63,141 nt of DNA from Pseudomonas frederiksbergensis (GCF_017114915.1 NZ_JAAUOE010000025.1:1-63141); one strand, 5' to 3'. Shown: positions 51,503 through 60,125, counted from the first letter of the stretch. Notes: generated from the sequence alone by a model not told the origin. Numbers and translations are program-made.

Positions 51503-52705
51503 TCAGTGAGCGATCAGAAGTCCGATAAACGGAATGATCAGCAAGGTGCTGATGGCCATGGACAGTACATTTCCGATGTAGGCATGCATGTCGGCCGGCA
51601 GCCGTTTTGAAATCGCGCATGCCAAGGGGGGGGCAATCAGTGCCCCCAACAGTGCGCTTGAGGCGATGACCTGCCAACTGCCGCCGTACGTCAGAACTGC
51701 TGCCGGCACGACTGACACCAACGGAACGTAGGTGGGATACCAACCGCACAACATCCATTGTCGACGCCAGATCACTACCCCTAATGCCGAGGTCAACACC
51801 TGCGCGGCGATCAGTTGGGGCAGTAAGCCCGTGCCGTACACCGGGCTCGTCGGGTTCAAGGTGTAAGCCAGCAAGGCGCCTGCTATCAAGCCAAGGCTGG
51901 CCCATTCATTGCCAAAGAACGGCGCTTCCGAAAAGTCGGCCATTACCCGGCGCAGGCTCCAGACGAGGCCATAGTCGGGCGTTTTGGTGATGGCGGGAGC
52001 AGAGTCGGACGGCTTCGCGCAGGCTTCGGACTTCACCAGGCTCGGCAGATAACGACACAGAAGAAAGGCGATGACGCTGGCGACAGCCATGCCCGAGACA
52101 TTCCCGATCACAGCTGGCAAACCCAGTGGATTGCAGGCGTAGTTGACGATCAACAGACACATCGGAGTGACGAACACCGCACCCATGATTGCGCCGTTGA
52201 TCGTGACCTTCCAGCCGCCGCCAAACATCAGCACCATCGCCGCCGGCAATGAAACAAAGGCTGCAAACGTAGGTTGCCAACTGCTGGCTGTGACCGTCCA
52301 TCCCCATAGCAAGTTACTCAGCAACAATCCAAGCAACGAGCTGGTGACGAGCCATGGCCATAATCCGCTGCCATAGCAAATGGTAAAGCCTTGCCAGGTT
52401 TTTCCCGTTCGATTTGCCCAGTAGGCCAGATAGGCTCCAGCCAGAAGCCCGATCGAAGCGAACTCGTGTTTGTAAAACGCAACCTCGCTGATGTCCCCCA
52501 GCACCCAACGCAACCAGGCACTTGGCTCCGGGAGGTTCGATACCATGTGACTGTAGTCTGGCCAATGGGCTGACCAGGATGACCGGTAGGTGAATGAAAG
52601 CCAGATGATCAGCAATGCCGTGCCGAGCACCAGCCAGATAATCGCAATATCCTGCGGTGACCTGGCAGCAAGCCGGTTTGCTGATTTTTCGTTTGTGGTG
52701 TCCAT
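51503..52705 (-). CDS. Internally duplicated multi-pass membrane protein (DUF1097-like, putative transporter)
   Basis: A 400-residue hydrophobic protein with two homologous halves of about 150 residues each. EFASIGLLAGAYLAYW...GSGLWPWLV...SSWQPTFAAFVSLPAAMVLMFGGGWKVTINGAIMGA in the first half aligns with EWASLGLIAGALLAYT...GTGLLPQLI...GWYPTYVPLVSVVPAAVLTYGGSWQVIASSALLGA in the second. Roughly 10 transmembrane segments are expected. The fold resembles duplicated DUF1097 but the assignment is tentative. Placed between nitrilase and asparaginase genes, it is probably the transporter for the pathway substrate. Confidence 0.72.
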   Translation of the reverse strand: MDTTNEKSANRLAARSPQDIAIIWLVLGTALLIIWLSFTYRSSWSAHWPDYSHMVSNLPEPSAWLRWVLGDISEVAFYKHEFASIGLLAGAYLAYWANRTGKTWQGFTICYGSGLWPWLVTSSLLGLLLSNLLWGWTVTASSWQPTFAAFVSLPAAMVLMFGGGWKVTINGAIMGAVFVTPMCLLIVNYACNPLGLPAVIGNVSGMAVASVIAFLLCRYLPSLVKSEACAKPSDSAPAITKTPDYGLVWSLRRVMADFSEAPFFGNEWASLGLIAGALLAYTLNPTSPVYGTGLLPQLIAAQVLTSALGVVIWRRQWMLCGWYPTYVPLVSVVPAAVLTYGGSWQVIASSALLGALIAPPLACAISKRLPADMHAYIGNVLSMAISTLLIIPFIGLLIAH

Positions 52706-52721
52706 CAGTCATGCCCCCTGA

Positions 52722-53609
52722 TCAGCGCGGCAGACTAGGATGCTGGGTATAACCGAGCATTTGATCGTAGAGATCTGCTCGACGATCGCGGTGCAAATCG
52801 TTCAAGTTGTTCCAGATGGGCGCGCTGCGCGAGCTGGTGAGATCGATATCGGCAAACAGGATTTCCTGCTTGTCTGCGGAAGCCACTTCGCCAATAGGCC
52901 AGCCATTTGTACCCGCGATCAGCGAGCAGCCCAGATAGCGTGCACCTCGCTCTTCACCGATCCGACTCGCCGCCGCAATAAACACGTTGTTAACGTGAGC
53001 GGCCGTCATCGTCAGGTACGAAGCCATGCACTTGCCGACGTCATCGAACAGAGGCGGCGGGGTCCAGACCCAGTTGTTCAGGCTGCAAATGATGTCCGCA
53101 CCTTGCTGACTCAAAATACGTGGTACTTCCGGAAACCAGATATCCCAGCAGATCAACAACCCTATGCGACCTATCGGGGTGTCGAAAACCGGAAAGCCCA
53201 GATCACCCGGCGTGAACCACATTTTTTCCAGATTCCACAAATGGGCTTTTCGATACTTGCCGATAAAGCCGTCAGGCCCCACAAGAACGCCGGTGTTGAA
53301 GAGCTGCATGCCATCGCGCTCCGTCAAGCCAGCGACCAGATAAACCCTGTGCTGACGGGCGAAGTCCATCCAGCTTTGCACGCTCGGCCCGCCGGGAACC
53401 GACTCCGAATGTTCGAACGCATCCTGCCGATTGCTGAAGAAATAACCTGTACTTGAAAGCTCGGGCAGGACGATGAGATTCGCTCCTCCGTTCACCGCCT
53501 CCAGGGCCAGTTCCAGGCTACGACGCAGATTGTTTTCACGATTCTCCATGCCGACTTGTGGATCGAATTGCACGACTGCTACACGAACAGGGCTTGTTGG
53601 CTCGTTCAT
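52722..53609 (-). CDS. Nitrilase-superfamily carbon-nitrogen amidohydrolase
   Basis: A 295-residue hydrolase with the full Glu-Lys-Cys triad. LPELSSTGYFF holds the Glu near residue 47, YRKAHLWNLE the Lys near 120, and LLICWDIWFPEVPR the Cys near 153. This class includes delta-aminovaleramidase DavA and 4-guanidinobutyramidase, which hydrolyse amides formed by amino-acid 2-monooxygenases. ATG 53609 has AGAGG nine bases upstream; ATG 53660 has none. Only 16 bases separate it from the membrane-protein gene. Confidence 0.87.
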   Translation of the reverse strand: MNEPTSPVRVAVVQFDPQVGMENRENNLRRSLELALEAVNGGANLIVLPELSSTGYFFSNRQDAFEHSESVPGGPSVQSWMDFARQHRVYLVAGLTERDGMQLFNTGVLVGPDGFIGKYRKAHLWNLEKMWFTPGDLGFPVFDTPIGRIGLLICWDIWFPEVPRILSQQGADIICSLNNWVWTPPPLFDDVGKCMASYLTMTAAHVNNVFIAAASRIGEERGARYLGCSLIAGTNGWPIGEVASADKQEILFADIDLTSSRSAPIWNNLNDLHRDRRADLYDQMLGYTQHPSLPR

Positions 53610-53810
53610 TCCCGAAAACCTCTTTTTATTGTTATTCACGCGGTTAAATTGCGTGTTCATAAGAGGTGAAACAGGGGCAGGGCGTAAGTCAGCTACTTCC
53701 GTTTAGGATGTAGTCCGTATCCCAAGATGAATGAGCGAGGCGCTTGGCGGGCGGGGCGCGTAGGTAGAGCCTATGCACGTCGTGCATGGCTCCAGAACGG
53801 GGGGAGGGTG
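53610..53810. other. Intergenic region between flavoenzyme and nitrilase genes
   Basis: A 201-base gap within an otherwise co-directional cluster. It contains the palindrome at 53773-53787 and no supported gene. The space allows a second promoter for nitrilase-transporter-asparaginase. Confidence 0.5.
53773..53787. promoter_or_regulatory. Perfect 7-1-7 palindrome (ATGCACG T CGTGCAT)
   Basis: Seven-base arms are perfectly complementary around one base, upstream of the nitrilase gene on the minus strand. It could be an operator or a small hairpin. No T-tract follows. No regulator is recognised for it. Confidence 0.4.
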
Positions 53811-55757
53811 TCAGGTTCCGACTTTATATTGCGGATAGTCACTCATGGTAAAACCACCATTGAAGGTCGCGGCGGTTTTGTTGCAGATATGAATGACCGC
53901 ATCGACGGCGCCCCGAAAGCAAGGCTCCGTCCAGCCGACATCGACTGAAAATGACTCGCCGGAAAAATACAGATTTGAAACATGCGCGAAGTCCCTGTTG
54001 TACTTCATCAGGCTCACGGCATCGTAGTAGGTGCCGGGTCGGTATAGCTTTGCACAACCCAAAGTATTTTTATCTGTTATCCAGCGTTGGACCACGGCTT
54101 GATCAAGGCCGATGTAGGGAGAAATTTTCTCCTGGATATTGGAAGAGTTCATAAGGATTCGGTCCAGCTCTTTGGCACATTTTCTCACCAGTTCCTTGTC
54201 GGTGAATGAGGCGAGTTTGGTGGCGTCATCCTCCCATGTGTAACTTAAAAGGATGCAGTCATAACTGTAGTTATCGTTGTAGCGGTAGGTGTAGACGTCG
54301 TGGATGAAGCTGTCAGTGACGATGGCTTGCGGGATTTTGCTGTTTTTTGAAAGGAATGATTTTTTTAATGGTGCGAAAACTTTGCAACTGGTTTCCCAGT
54401 GCGCCGTTTTGTAGGCATTGATCGTCTCGAAAGGCAGCATCTGTGGTGTGAAGTTCTCAAGCGTGATGCGAGTTTCAATCAGCCAGGAGGGAAGGGTCAT
54501 GATGACCGAATCAAAGTCATCGAAGTGCTCCTGGGTTTGCTCGGGTTGGCTGTGTTTCCAGTTGAAGTAGACGCGTGTTTTCTGATTGGTCAGCTTTTCA
54601 AGTTTTGTGACGGATGAGTCCATGAACAAACCATTGTTTCTTTCCCGGCAGTGTTCGTAGAAGGACTTTCCGGTTTCGTCGGTTTTCATGAACAGCAGGC
54701 ATTCGTCTAGCGCGGCGAGACCGATGTAGCGGGGCCTGTCGAAACTCAGCCCGGTCGAGTCAAAAACGGTTTCGCTGTGCAGGTAGGGTGAATCTAGCGG
54801 ATCGCCCGTTGAGTCCACCCGACCATGGATCAGTTGCAGCTGGCTGCTGAATCCAAAAATGGCCGTGCGCAGGGGGTAAAGAGAGCACACATCGTAAAAA
54901 GCCCCCCAGCTACCGTCGCCGATGCCAATGGCATAGAAGATCGCGGACTCTTCGGCGGACATTCCCATTCCGCCAAAGTCCCCCGGTGAGCGTTCATCCC
55001 AGGCTTGCGCGGTGGGCATGCTGACCAGATCGCGAAACGAAACGCTCTCGTACTTTTCGACGATAGCGGCCCACATGGCTTCCCATTCCTGACTGGCGTA
55101 AACCTCGGCGACGTGCCGGGTCATGCGATCGGCAAAGGCTTTCCACTTGGCATAGACTTTTTGCAGTTCCTCGCCGGGAGGCGGTGTCTGGCCGTCTTCA
55201 TTTTTCCAGATCAGCATCTGCGGCGTCGGTCCGCCGCCCATGCTGCCTTCTCGCAGATAGATTCCGGTCGAGCTGACCCATTGGCTTCCGGGGTTGGCGA
55301 AATCCGAAAACGACAAATCAAACGCCTTGGCGTAGTAAGCCATCAGCGACCGACCCTCTGTTGGAGGCTCATCCGCCCGGTTGAAGAAGGGCATGCGCAT
55401 GGCTCCCATTTCAAACGGTGTATGGCTTATCGGCGAGTGCGGGCTTCCAGGAACGGTCAGATGCCTGCCGCCTAGACGTCTGGATTGTTCTATGAGAGTG
55501 ATTTGGGTAAACCCGCAGCGATAAAGTTCTCTGGCAGCAGTCAGGCCGGTGACACCGGCGCCAATAATGCAGATTCTGTGTTGCGGGTCAGTTGCCTTGG
55601 CGATGCCGTTTTCCTGTTCAACCAGTGCTCGATAGTCGAAGCACAAGTCTGGTGGATTCGGAAAGCGAGTCGCCCATTTGTTTTTAACTGAACGTTTTTT
55701 TCGAGCGGCATCCCGGGTAACGAATGACGGGTAGTTGTAGCTTGATCCGATGGTCAC
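53811..55757 (-). CDS. Flavin-containing L-amino-acid oxidase/2-monooxygenase-like enzyme
   Basis: A 648-residue FAD enzyme of the amine-oxidase superfamily. The FAD loop is CIIGAGVTGLTAAREL (63-78), the second FAD motif is RRLGGRH (93-99), and the GAMRMP substrate motif is at 118-123. LLSYTWEDD (503-511) and YFSGESFSVDVGWTEPCFRGAVDAV near the end match the tryptophan-2-monooxygenase/phenylalanine-oxidase branch. Members can decarboxylate an amino acid to its amide or deaminate it to a keto acid. GTG start at 55757 with GGGAAGA ahead; no signal peptide. Substrate unknown. Base composition is A+T-rich relative to neighbours. Confidence 0.85.
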   Translation of the reverse strand: MTIGSSYNYPSFVTRDAARKKRSVKNKWATRFPNPPDLCFDYRALVEQENGIAKATDPQHRICIIGAGVTGLTAARELYRCGFTQITLIEQSRRLGGRHLTVPGSPHSPISHTPFEMGAMRMPFFNRADEPPTEGRSLMAYYAKAFDLSFSDFANPGSQWVSSTGIYLREGSMGGGPTPQMLIWKNEDGQTPPPGEELQKVYAKWKAFADRMTRHVAEVYASQEWEAMWAAIVEKYESVSFRDLVSMPTAQAWDERSPGDFGGMGMSAEESAIFYAIGIGDGSWGAFYDVCSLYPLRTAIFGFSSQLQLIHGRVDSTGDPLDSPYLHSETVFDSTGLSFDRPRYIGLAALDECLLFMKTDETGKSFYEHCRERNNGLFMDSSVTKLEKLTNQKTRVYFNWKHSQPEQTQEHFDDFDSVIMTLPSWLIETRITLENFTPQMLPFETINAYKTAHWETSCKVFAPLKKSFLSKNSKIPQAIVTDSFIHDVYTYRYNDNYSYDCILLSYTWEDDATKLASFTDKELVRKCAKELDRILMNSSNIQEKISPYIGLDQAVVQRWITDKNTLGCAKLYRPGTYYDAVSLMKYNRDFAHVSNLYFSGESFSVDVGWTEPCFRGAVDAVIHICNKTAATFNGGFTMSDYPQYKVGT

Positions 55758-55913
55758 TATTGATCTTCCCTGATGTTGTACGCAGGGAGAAATTTGAAGT
55801 TTTCAAGGGGCTGCGTATGTCAGCTGAATCGGGTGCTCCGGCGCTCTGTATTCCGCTTATAGCGTAGGAAAATGCATCACGAAAAACTGCATTGCCAGGC
55901 CTTTTTAAGATTC

Positions 55914-55993
55914 GGAGCGGGCTTGTTCGCGAAAGCGGTGTAACAGTCGACATCAATGTTGAATGTCGGACTGCTTTCGCGAGCAAGCCCGCA
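55914..55993. repeat. REP palindrome pair
   Basis: GGAGCGGGCTTGTTCGCGAAAGC at the left is mirrored by GCTTTCGCGAGCAAGCCCGC at the right, with inner arms CAGTCGACAT and ATGTCGGACTG. It lies between the GlxA-type regulator and the flavoenzyme promoter region. Confidence 0.82.
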
Positions 55994-56014
55994 CATTGGA
56001 TTTGTGTCCAGCCC

Positions 56015-57010
56015 TTAAGCCGCCTGCTGAAACTGCTGCCGATACTGATTCGGCGACAACTCCGTGTGCTGGCGGAACAGTCGGGCGAAGAAGCTCGCAT
56101 CGTCGTAACCGACTTCATAACTGATGGTCTTGATGCTCTTGCGGCTGCCGGATAACAAGCCCTTGGCCGTCTCGATGCGCAGGCGTTGCAGGTAATGCAG
56201 CGGTTTATCGCCGGTGGCGGTCTGGAAGCGGCGCATGAAGTTGCGAATGCTCATGCCGTGCTCGCGGGCCACGTCTTCGAAGCGGAATTTATCGGCGAAG
56301 TGTTCTTCGAGCCAATGCTGGATCTGCAGGATGATCACGTCCTGGTGCAGTTTCTGCCCGCCGAAACCGATCCGCCCCGGCGCATAGCTGCGCTGCACTT
56401 CGTAGAGGATGTCGCGGGCCACGGCCTGGGCCACGTTGGCGCCGCAAAAGCGCTCGATCAGGTAAATGTAGAGGTCGCAGGCCGAGGTGGTGCCGCCGGC
56501 GCAATACAGGTTGTCGGCGTCGGTCAGGTGTTTGTCCTGATTGAGCTGAACCTGCGGGAAGCGTTCGGCGAAGGCATTGAAGAAGCGCCAGTACGTGGTC
56601 GCTTCCTTGCCGTTGAGCAGCCCGGCTTCGGCGAGCCAGAACACGCCTGTGGCCTCGCCGCAGAGCACGGCGCCGCGGGCGTGTTGATCACGCAGCCACG
56701 GCAGGACCTGTGGATAACGTTTGCAGAGCGTGTCGAAATCGTCCCAGAAGGCGGGGAGGATAATGACGTCGGTATTTTCCAGGCCGCCGTCCACCGGCAT
56801 GATCACGTCGCTGAAGCTGTTCACCGGTTTGCCGTCGGGGCTGACCAGTCGGGTTTCGAACGCCGGTGTCAGGCCGTGGCCCAGTTGTTTGCCATAGCGC
56901 AGGCTGGCCAGATGGAAGAAATCCTTGGCCTGCATGAGGGTGGAAGCGAAAACCCGGTCGATAGCCAGGATGCTGACGCGCCGCAAGGGCTTGGAGACTT
57001 GGTTAGACAT
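56015..57010 (-). CDS. GlxA-family (AraC/DJ-1-like) transcriptional regulator
   Basis: A 331-residue regulator. The N-terminal class I glutamine-amidotransferase-like domain includes VSILAIDRVFASTLMQ, TDVIILPAFWDDF and the elbow LCGEATGVFWLAEAGLL. The C-terminal AraC double helix-turn-helix contains EDVAREHGMSIRNFMRRFQTATGDKPLHYLQRLRIETAKGLL and ISYEVGYDDASFFARLFRQHTELSPNQYRQQF. It faces the divergent acyl-CoA dehydrogenase gene, its most likely target. It also stands next to the flavoenzyme promoter region, so control of that cluster is possible but unproven. Confidence 0.88.
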   Translation of the reverse strand: MSNQVSKPLRRVSILAIDRVFASTLMQAKDFFHLASLRYGKQLGHGLTPAFETRLVSPDGKPVNSFSDVIMPVDGGLENTDVIILPAFWDDFDTLCKRYPQVLPWLRDQHARGAVLCGEATGVFWLAEAGLLNGKEATTYWRFFNAFAERFPQVQLNQDKHLTDADNLYCAGGTTSACDLYIYLIERFCGANVAQAVARDILYEVQRSYAPGRIGFGGQKLHQDVIILQIQHWLEEHFADKFRFEDVAREHGMSIRNFMRRFQTATGDKPLHYLQRLRIETAKGLLSGSRKSIKTISYEVGYDDASFFARLFRQHTELSPNQYRQQFQQAA

Positions 57011-57155
57011 AATTCAACTTTATTCTTATAGGGGAAAGTGGTCACCAGACGGCTGGATCGTCTTATTTTTTGTCGGATGTGTCCAGTGTCCTGTATCGGA
57101 AGCGAGGCTTAGTCTCTGAAAGTCAATTCCGTCTAACAATAACGACAGGTGCCCC

Positions 57156-58292
57156 ATGATCCCCAGAACCTTGTTCAGCCCCGAGCACGAACTTTTTCGC
57201 GATAGCGTGCGAACGTTCCTCGAAAAAGAGGCCGTGCCGTTCCATGGGCAATGGGAAAAACAAGGCTATATCGACCGCAATCTCTGGAACAAGGCCGGGG
57301 AGGCGGGGATGCTCTGTTCGCATCTGCCGGAAGCATACGGCGGGCTGGGGGCGGACTTTCTCTACAGTGCGGTGGTGATCGAAGAGGTCGGCCGTCTGGG
57401 GTTGACCGGGATCGGCTTTTCTCTTCATTCGGACATTGTTGCGCCTTACATCCTGCATTACGGCAGTGAGGCGCTGAAACACAAATACCTGCCCAAACTG
57501 GTGTCTGGCGAGATGGTCACCGCAATTGCCATGACCGAGCCGGGTGCCGGCTCCGACCTGCAAGGGGTGAAGACTACCGCCGTGCTGGAGGGCGACGAAT
57601 ACGTGATCAATGGTTCGAAGACCTTTATCACCAATGGCTTTTTGGCTGACCTGGTGATCGTTGTGGCCAAGACCGATCCGAAGGCCGGGGCGAAGGGCAC
57701 CAGTCTGTTTCTGGTGGAGGCCAACACGCCGGGTTTCGCCAAGGGCAAACGTCTGGAAAAGGTCGGCATGAAGGCGCAGGACACCTCGGAACTGTTCTTC
57801 CAGGACGTTCGGGTGCCCAAAGAAAACCTGCTGGGCCAGGCCGGGATGGGCTTCGCTTACCTGATGCAGGAATTGCCGCAGGAGCGCCTGACGGTCGCGG
57901 TGGGCGGTTTGGCGTCAGCCGAAGCGGCGCTGCAATGGACGCTGGATTACACCCGCGAGCGCAAGGCTTTCGGCAAGGCCATCGCCGACTTCCAGAACAC
58001 CCGCTTCAAACTCGCTGAAATGGCGACCGAGATCCAGATCGGCCGGGTCTTCGTCGATCGCTGCCTGGAACTGCATCTGCAAGGCAAGCTCGATGTGCCG
58101 ACAGCGGCGATGGCCAAGTACTGGGGCACCGACCTGCAATGCAAGGTGCTCGACGAGTGCGTGCAGTTGCATGGCGGTTACGGGTTCATGTGGGAATACC
58201 CGATCGCCCGGGCGTGGGCGGATGCGCGGGTGCAGCGGATTTATGCCGGGACCAACGAAATCATGAAGGAGATTATTGCGCGGTCGCTTTGA
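57156..58292 (+). CDS. Acyl-CoA dehydrogenase
   Basis: A 378-residue FAD-dependent acyl-CoA dehydrogenase. The FAD-binding block is IAMTEPGAGSDLQGVKTTA near residue 125. The catalytic base region is YGFMWEYPIARAWADARVQRIYAGTNEIMKEIIARSL at the C-terminus, with the family motif RIYAGTNEIMKE. The exact acyl substrate is unknown; length and motif suit branched- or medium-chain substrates. The divergent GlxA-type regulator gene is the likely controller. Confidence 0.9.
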   Translation: MIPRTLFSPEHELFRDSVRTFLEKEAVPFHGQWEKQGYIDRNLWNKAGEAGMLCSHLPEAYGGLGADFLYSAVVIEEVGRLGLTGIGFSLHSDIVAPYILHYGSEALKHKYLPKLVSGEMVTAIAMTEPGAGSDLQGVKTTAVLEGDEYVINGSKTFITNGFLADLVIVVAKTDPKAGAKGTSLFLVEANTPGFAKGKRLEKVGMKAQDTSELFFQDVRVPKENLLGQAGMGFAYLMQELPQERLTVAVGGLASAEAALQWTLDYTRERKAFGKAIADFQNTRFKLAEMATEIQIGRVFVDRCLELHLQGKLDVPTAAMAKYWGTDLQCKVLDECVQLHGGYGFMWEYPIARAWADARVQRIYAGTNEIMKEIIARSL

Positions 58293-58316
58293 TTCTGTGG
58301 TGACTGGACTGGAGCC

Positions 58317-58380
58317 ATCGCGGGCAAGCCACGCTCCCACAGATATGTGATTTCCTGTGGGAGCGTGGCTTGCCCGCGAT
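58317..58380. repeat. REP palindrome, 26-base perfect arms
   Basis: Arms 58317-58342 and 58355-58380 are exact inverted copies (core GCGGGCAAGCCACGCTCCCA) with a 12-base loop. It sits between convergent acyl-CoA dehydrogenase and aldo/keto reductase genes. Confidence 0.88.
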
Positions 58381-58396
58381 TGGGCCTGAAGATCAA

Positions 58397-59437
58397 TCAA
58401 GGCGCGGGGTTCGGGTGATCCCTGTGAATCGCCTCAATGCCAGCGAGCACTTCATCGGACAGCTTCAGATCGAAACTGGCAATATTGCTGTCCAGTTGCT
58501 CAAGCGTCGTGGCGCCGATGATGTTGCTGGTCACGAACGGTTGTTGCGTGACGAACGCCAGCGCCATCTGCGCCGGGTCCAGGCCATGTTCACGAGCCAG
58601 TGCCACATAACGACTGCACGCTGCCTCCGACTGCGGATTGAAATAGCGGCTGAAGCGGCTGTAGAGGCTCAGGCGACCTTTGGGCGGACGCGCGCCACCT
58701 TCGTACTTGCCCGACAGGAAGCCGAACGCCAGCGGCGAGTAGGCGAGCAGGCCGCACTGTTCGCGGATGGCGATTTCCGCCAGGCCGACTTCGAAGCTGC
58801 GATTGAGCAGGTTGTAGGGGTTCTGGATCGACACGGCGCGTGGCCAGCCACGGGCTTCGGCCAGAGCGAGGAAACGCATGGTGCCCCACGGGGTTTCGTT
58901 GGACAGGCCGATGTGGCGGATCTTGCCGGCCTTGACCTGCTCATCCAGTGCTTCGAGGGTATCTTCCAGCGGGGTGAGGTTGACTTCGCTCTTGTGCTTG
59001 TAGCCCAGTTGCCCGAAGAAATTGGTGCTGCGTTCCGGCCAGTGCAGTTGATAGAGATCGATGTAGTCGGTCTGCAAGCGCTTTAGGCTGGCGTCCACGG
59101 CTTCGACGATGTGCTCTCGGTTGTGCTTGAGGTTTTTGTCACGAATGTAGTCGATGGTGTTGCCGGGGCCGGCGATCTTGCTCGCCAGGATCCAGTCGGC
59201 GCGATCACCGCGACTTTTGAAATAGTTGCCGATGTAACGCTCGGTGGTGGCGTAGGTTTCGGCTTTGGGCGGCACCGGATACATCTCGGCGGTGTCGATG
59301 AAATTGATCCCGGCGCCCTTGGCCCGTTCGATCTGGGTGAAGGCATCAGCCTCGCTGTTTTGTTCGCCCCAGGTCATGGTGCCGAGGCAGATTGCACTCA
59401 CGTTCAGGTCGGTACGGCCTAGCTGGCGATAGTCCAT
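58397..59437 (-). CDS. tas: NADP-dependent aldo/keto reductase (Tas type)
   Basis: A 346-residue AKR barrel enzyme. It aligns along its length with E. coli Tas: LGTMTWGEQNSEADAF at the N-terminus, FIDTAEMYPVPP (catalytic Asp/Tyr), LYQLHWPERSTNFFG (His), QNPYNLLNRSFEVGLAEIA and HGLDPAQMALAFVTQQPFV at the end. The natural substrate is unknown. ATG 59437 has AAGGAG seven bases upstream; the longer frame adds a non-conserved leader. It is divergent from rplM. Confidence 0.9.
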   Translation of the reverse strand: MDYRQLGRTDLNVSAICLGTMTWGEQNSEADAFTQIERAKGAGINFIDTAEMYPVPPKAETYATTERYIGNYFKSRGDRADWILASKIAGPGNTIDYIRDKNLKHNREHIVEAVDASLKRLQTDYIDLYQLHWPERSTNFFGQLGYKHKSEVNLTPLEDTLEALDEQVKAGKIRHIGLSNETPWGTMRFLALAEARGWPRAVSIQNPYNLLNRSFEVGLAEIAIREQCGLLAYSPLAFGFLSGKYEGGARPPKGRLSLYSRFSRYFNPQSEAACSRYVALAREHGLDPAQMALAFVTQQPFVTSNIIGATTLEQLDSNIASFDLKLSDEVLAGIEAIHRDHPNPAP

Positions 59438-59612
59438 CGGGTGCTCCTTGGACAAAACAATCATAAAAGCAGGTTGAAATATTTTTCGCAATCTGCATAA
59501 TTGCGCACCTCTTTCTGCAGTGGAAGTGATGCGCCGCCGCCGAAGAATCTTGCCGTTGAACGGACGCGCCGACCCGAGCCCCCGAAAGCGTCTGTATCCG
59601 GCTGCCTTTGAC

Positions 59613-59641
59613 TTGTCAAAGTACGCACTATTCAGTAAGAT
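59613..59641 (+). promoter_or_regulatory. Predicted rplM-rpsI promoter
   Basis: TTGTCA (59613-59618) and TAAGAT (59636-59641) are separated by 17 bases. Transcription would start near 59648, about 35 bases before the rplM ATG. Confidence 0.5.
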
Positions 59642-59664
59642 CCGCCGTCTAATTTACAGGGCGG
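59642..59664 (+). promoter_or_regulatory. Small hairpin in the rplM leader
   Basis: CCGCC (59642-59646) pairs with GGCGG (59660-59664) just before the GAGG box. Ribosomal-protein leaders often contain such structures for autogenous control. This one is short and unproven, and its left arm overlaps the predicted transcription start, so it would form only if initiation is slightly upstream. Confidence 0.3.
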
Positions 59665-59682
59665 CCCCTGAGGCTATAAAGA

Positions 59683-60111
59683 ATGAAAACTTTTACTGCT
59701 AAACCGGAAACAGTAAAGCGCGACTGGTTTGTCGTCGACGCTGCTGGTCAGACCCTGGGTCGTCTGGCCACCGAAATCGCGAGCCGTCTGCGTGGCAAGC
59801 ACAAGCCTGAGTACACTCCTCACGTTGACACCGGCGACTACATCGTCGTGATCAACGCCGAGCAGATCCGTGTCACCGGTGCTAAAACCACTGACAAAAT
59901 GTACTACTCCCACTCCGGTTTCCCGGGCGGCATCAAGTCGATCAACTTTGAAAAGCTGATCGCCAAGGCCCCTGAGCGCGTGATCGAGACCGCGGTCAAA
60001 GGCATGCTGCCTAAGAACCCGCTGGGTCGCGACATGTACCGTAAGCTGAAAGTCTATGCGGGCGCTGCACACCCTCATACTGCTCAGCAGCCCCAAGAAC
60101 TGAAGATTTAA
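59683..60111 (+). CDS. rplM: 50S ribosomal protein L13
   Basis: A 142-residue large-subunit protein. The signature includes DAAGQTLGRLATEIASRLRGKHKPEYTPHVD at the N-terminus and AVKGMLPKNPLGRDMYRKLKVYAGAAHPH near the C-terminus. It precedes rpsI by 14 bases in the conserved L13-S9 operon. Preceded by GAGG nine bases from the ATG. Confidence 0.98.
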   Translation: MKTFTAKPETVKRDWFVVDAAGQTLGRLATEIASRLRGKHKPEYTPHVDTGDYIVVINAEQIRVTGAKTTDKMYYSHSGFPGGIKSINFEKLIAKAPERVIETAVKGMLPKNPLGRDMYRKLKVYAGAAHPHTAQQPQELKI

Positions 60112-60125
60112 CGGAATAGTTCATT

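Noticed and set aside
53660..53660. ATG 53660 as nitrilase start
   Set aside because: Lacks a ribosome-binding site and adds a 17-residue unlikely leader; ATG 53609 is better supported.
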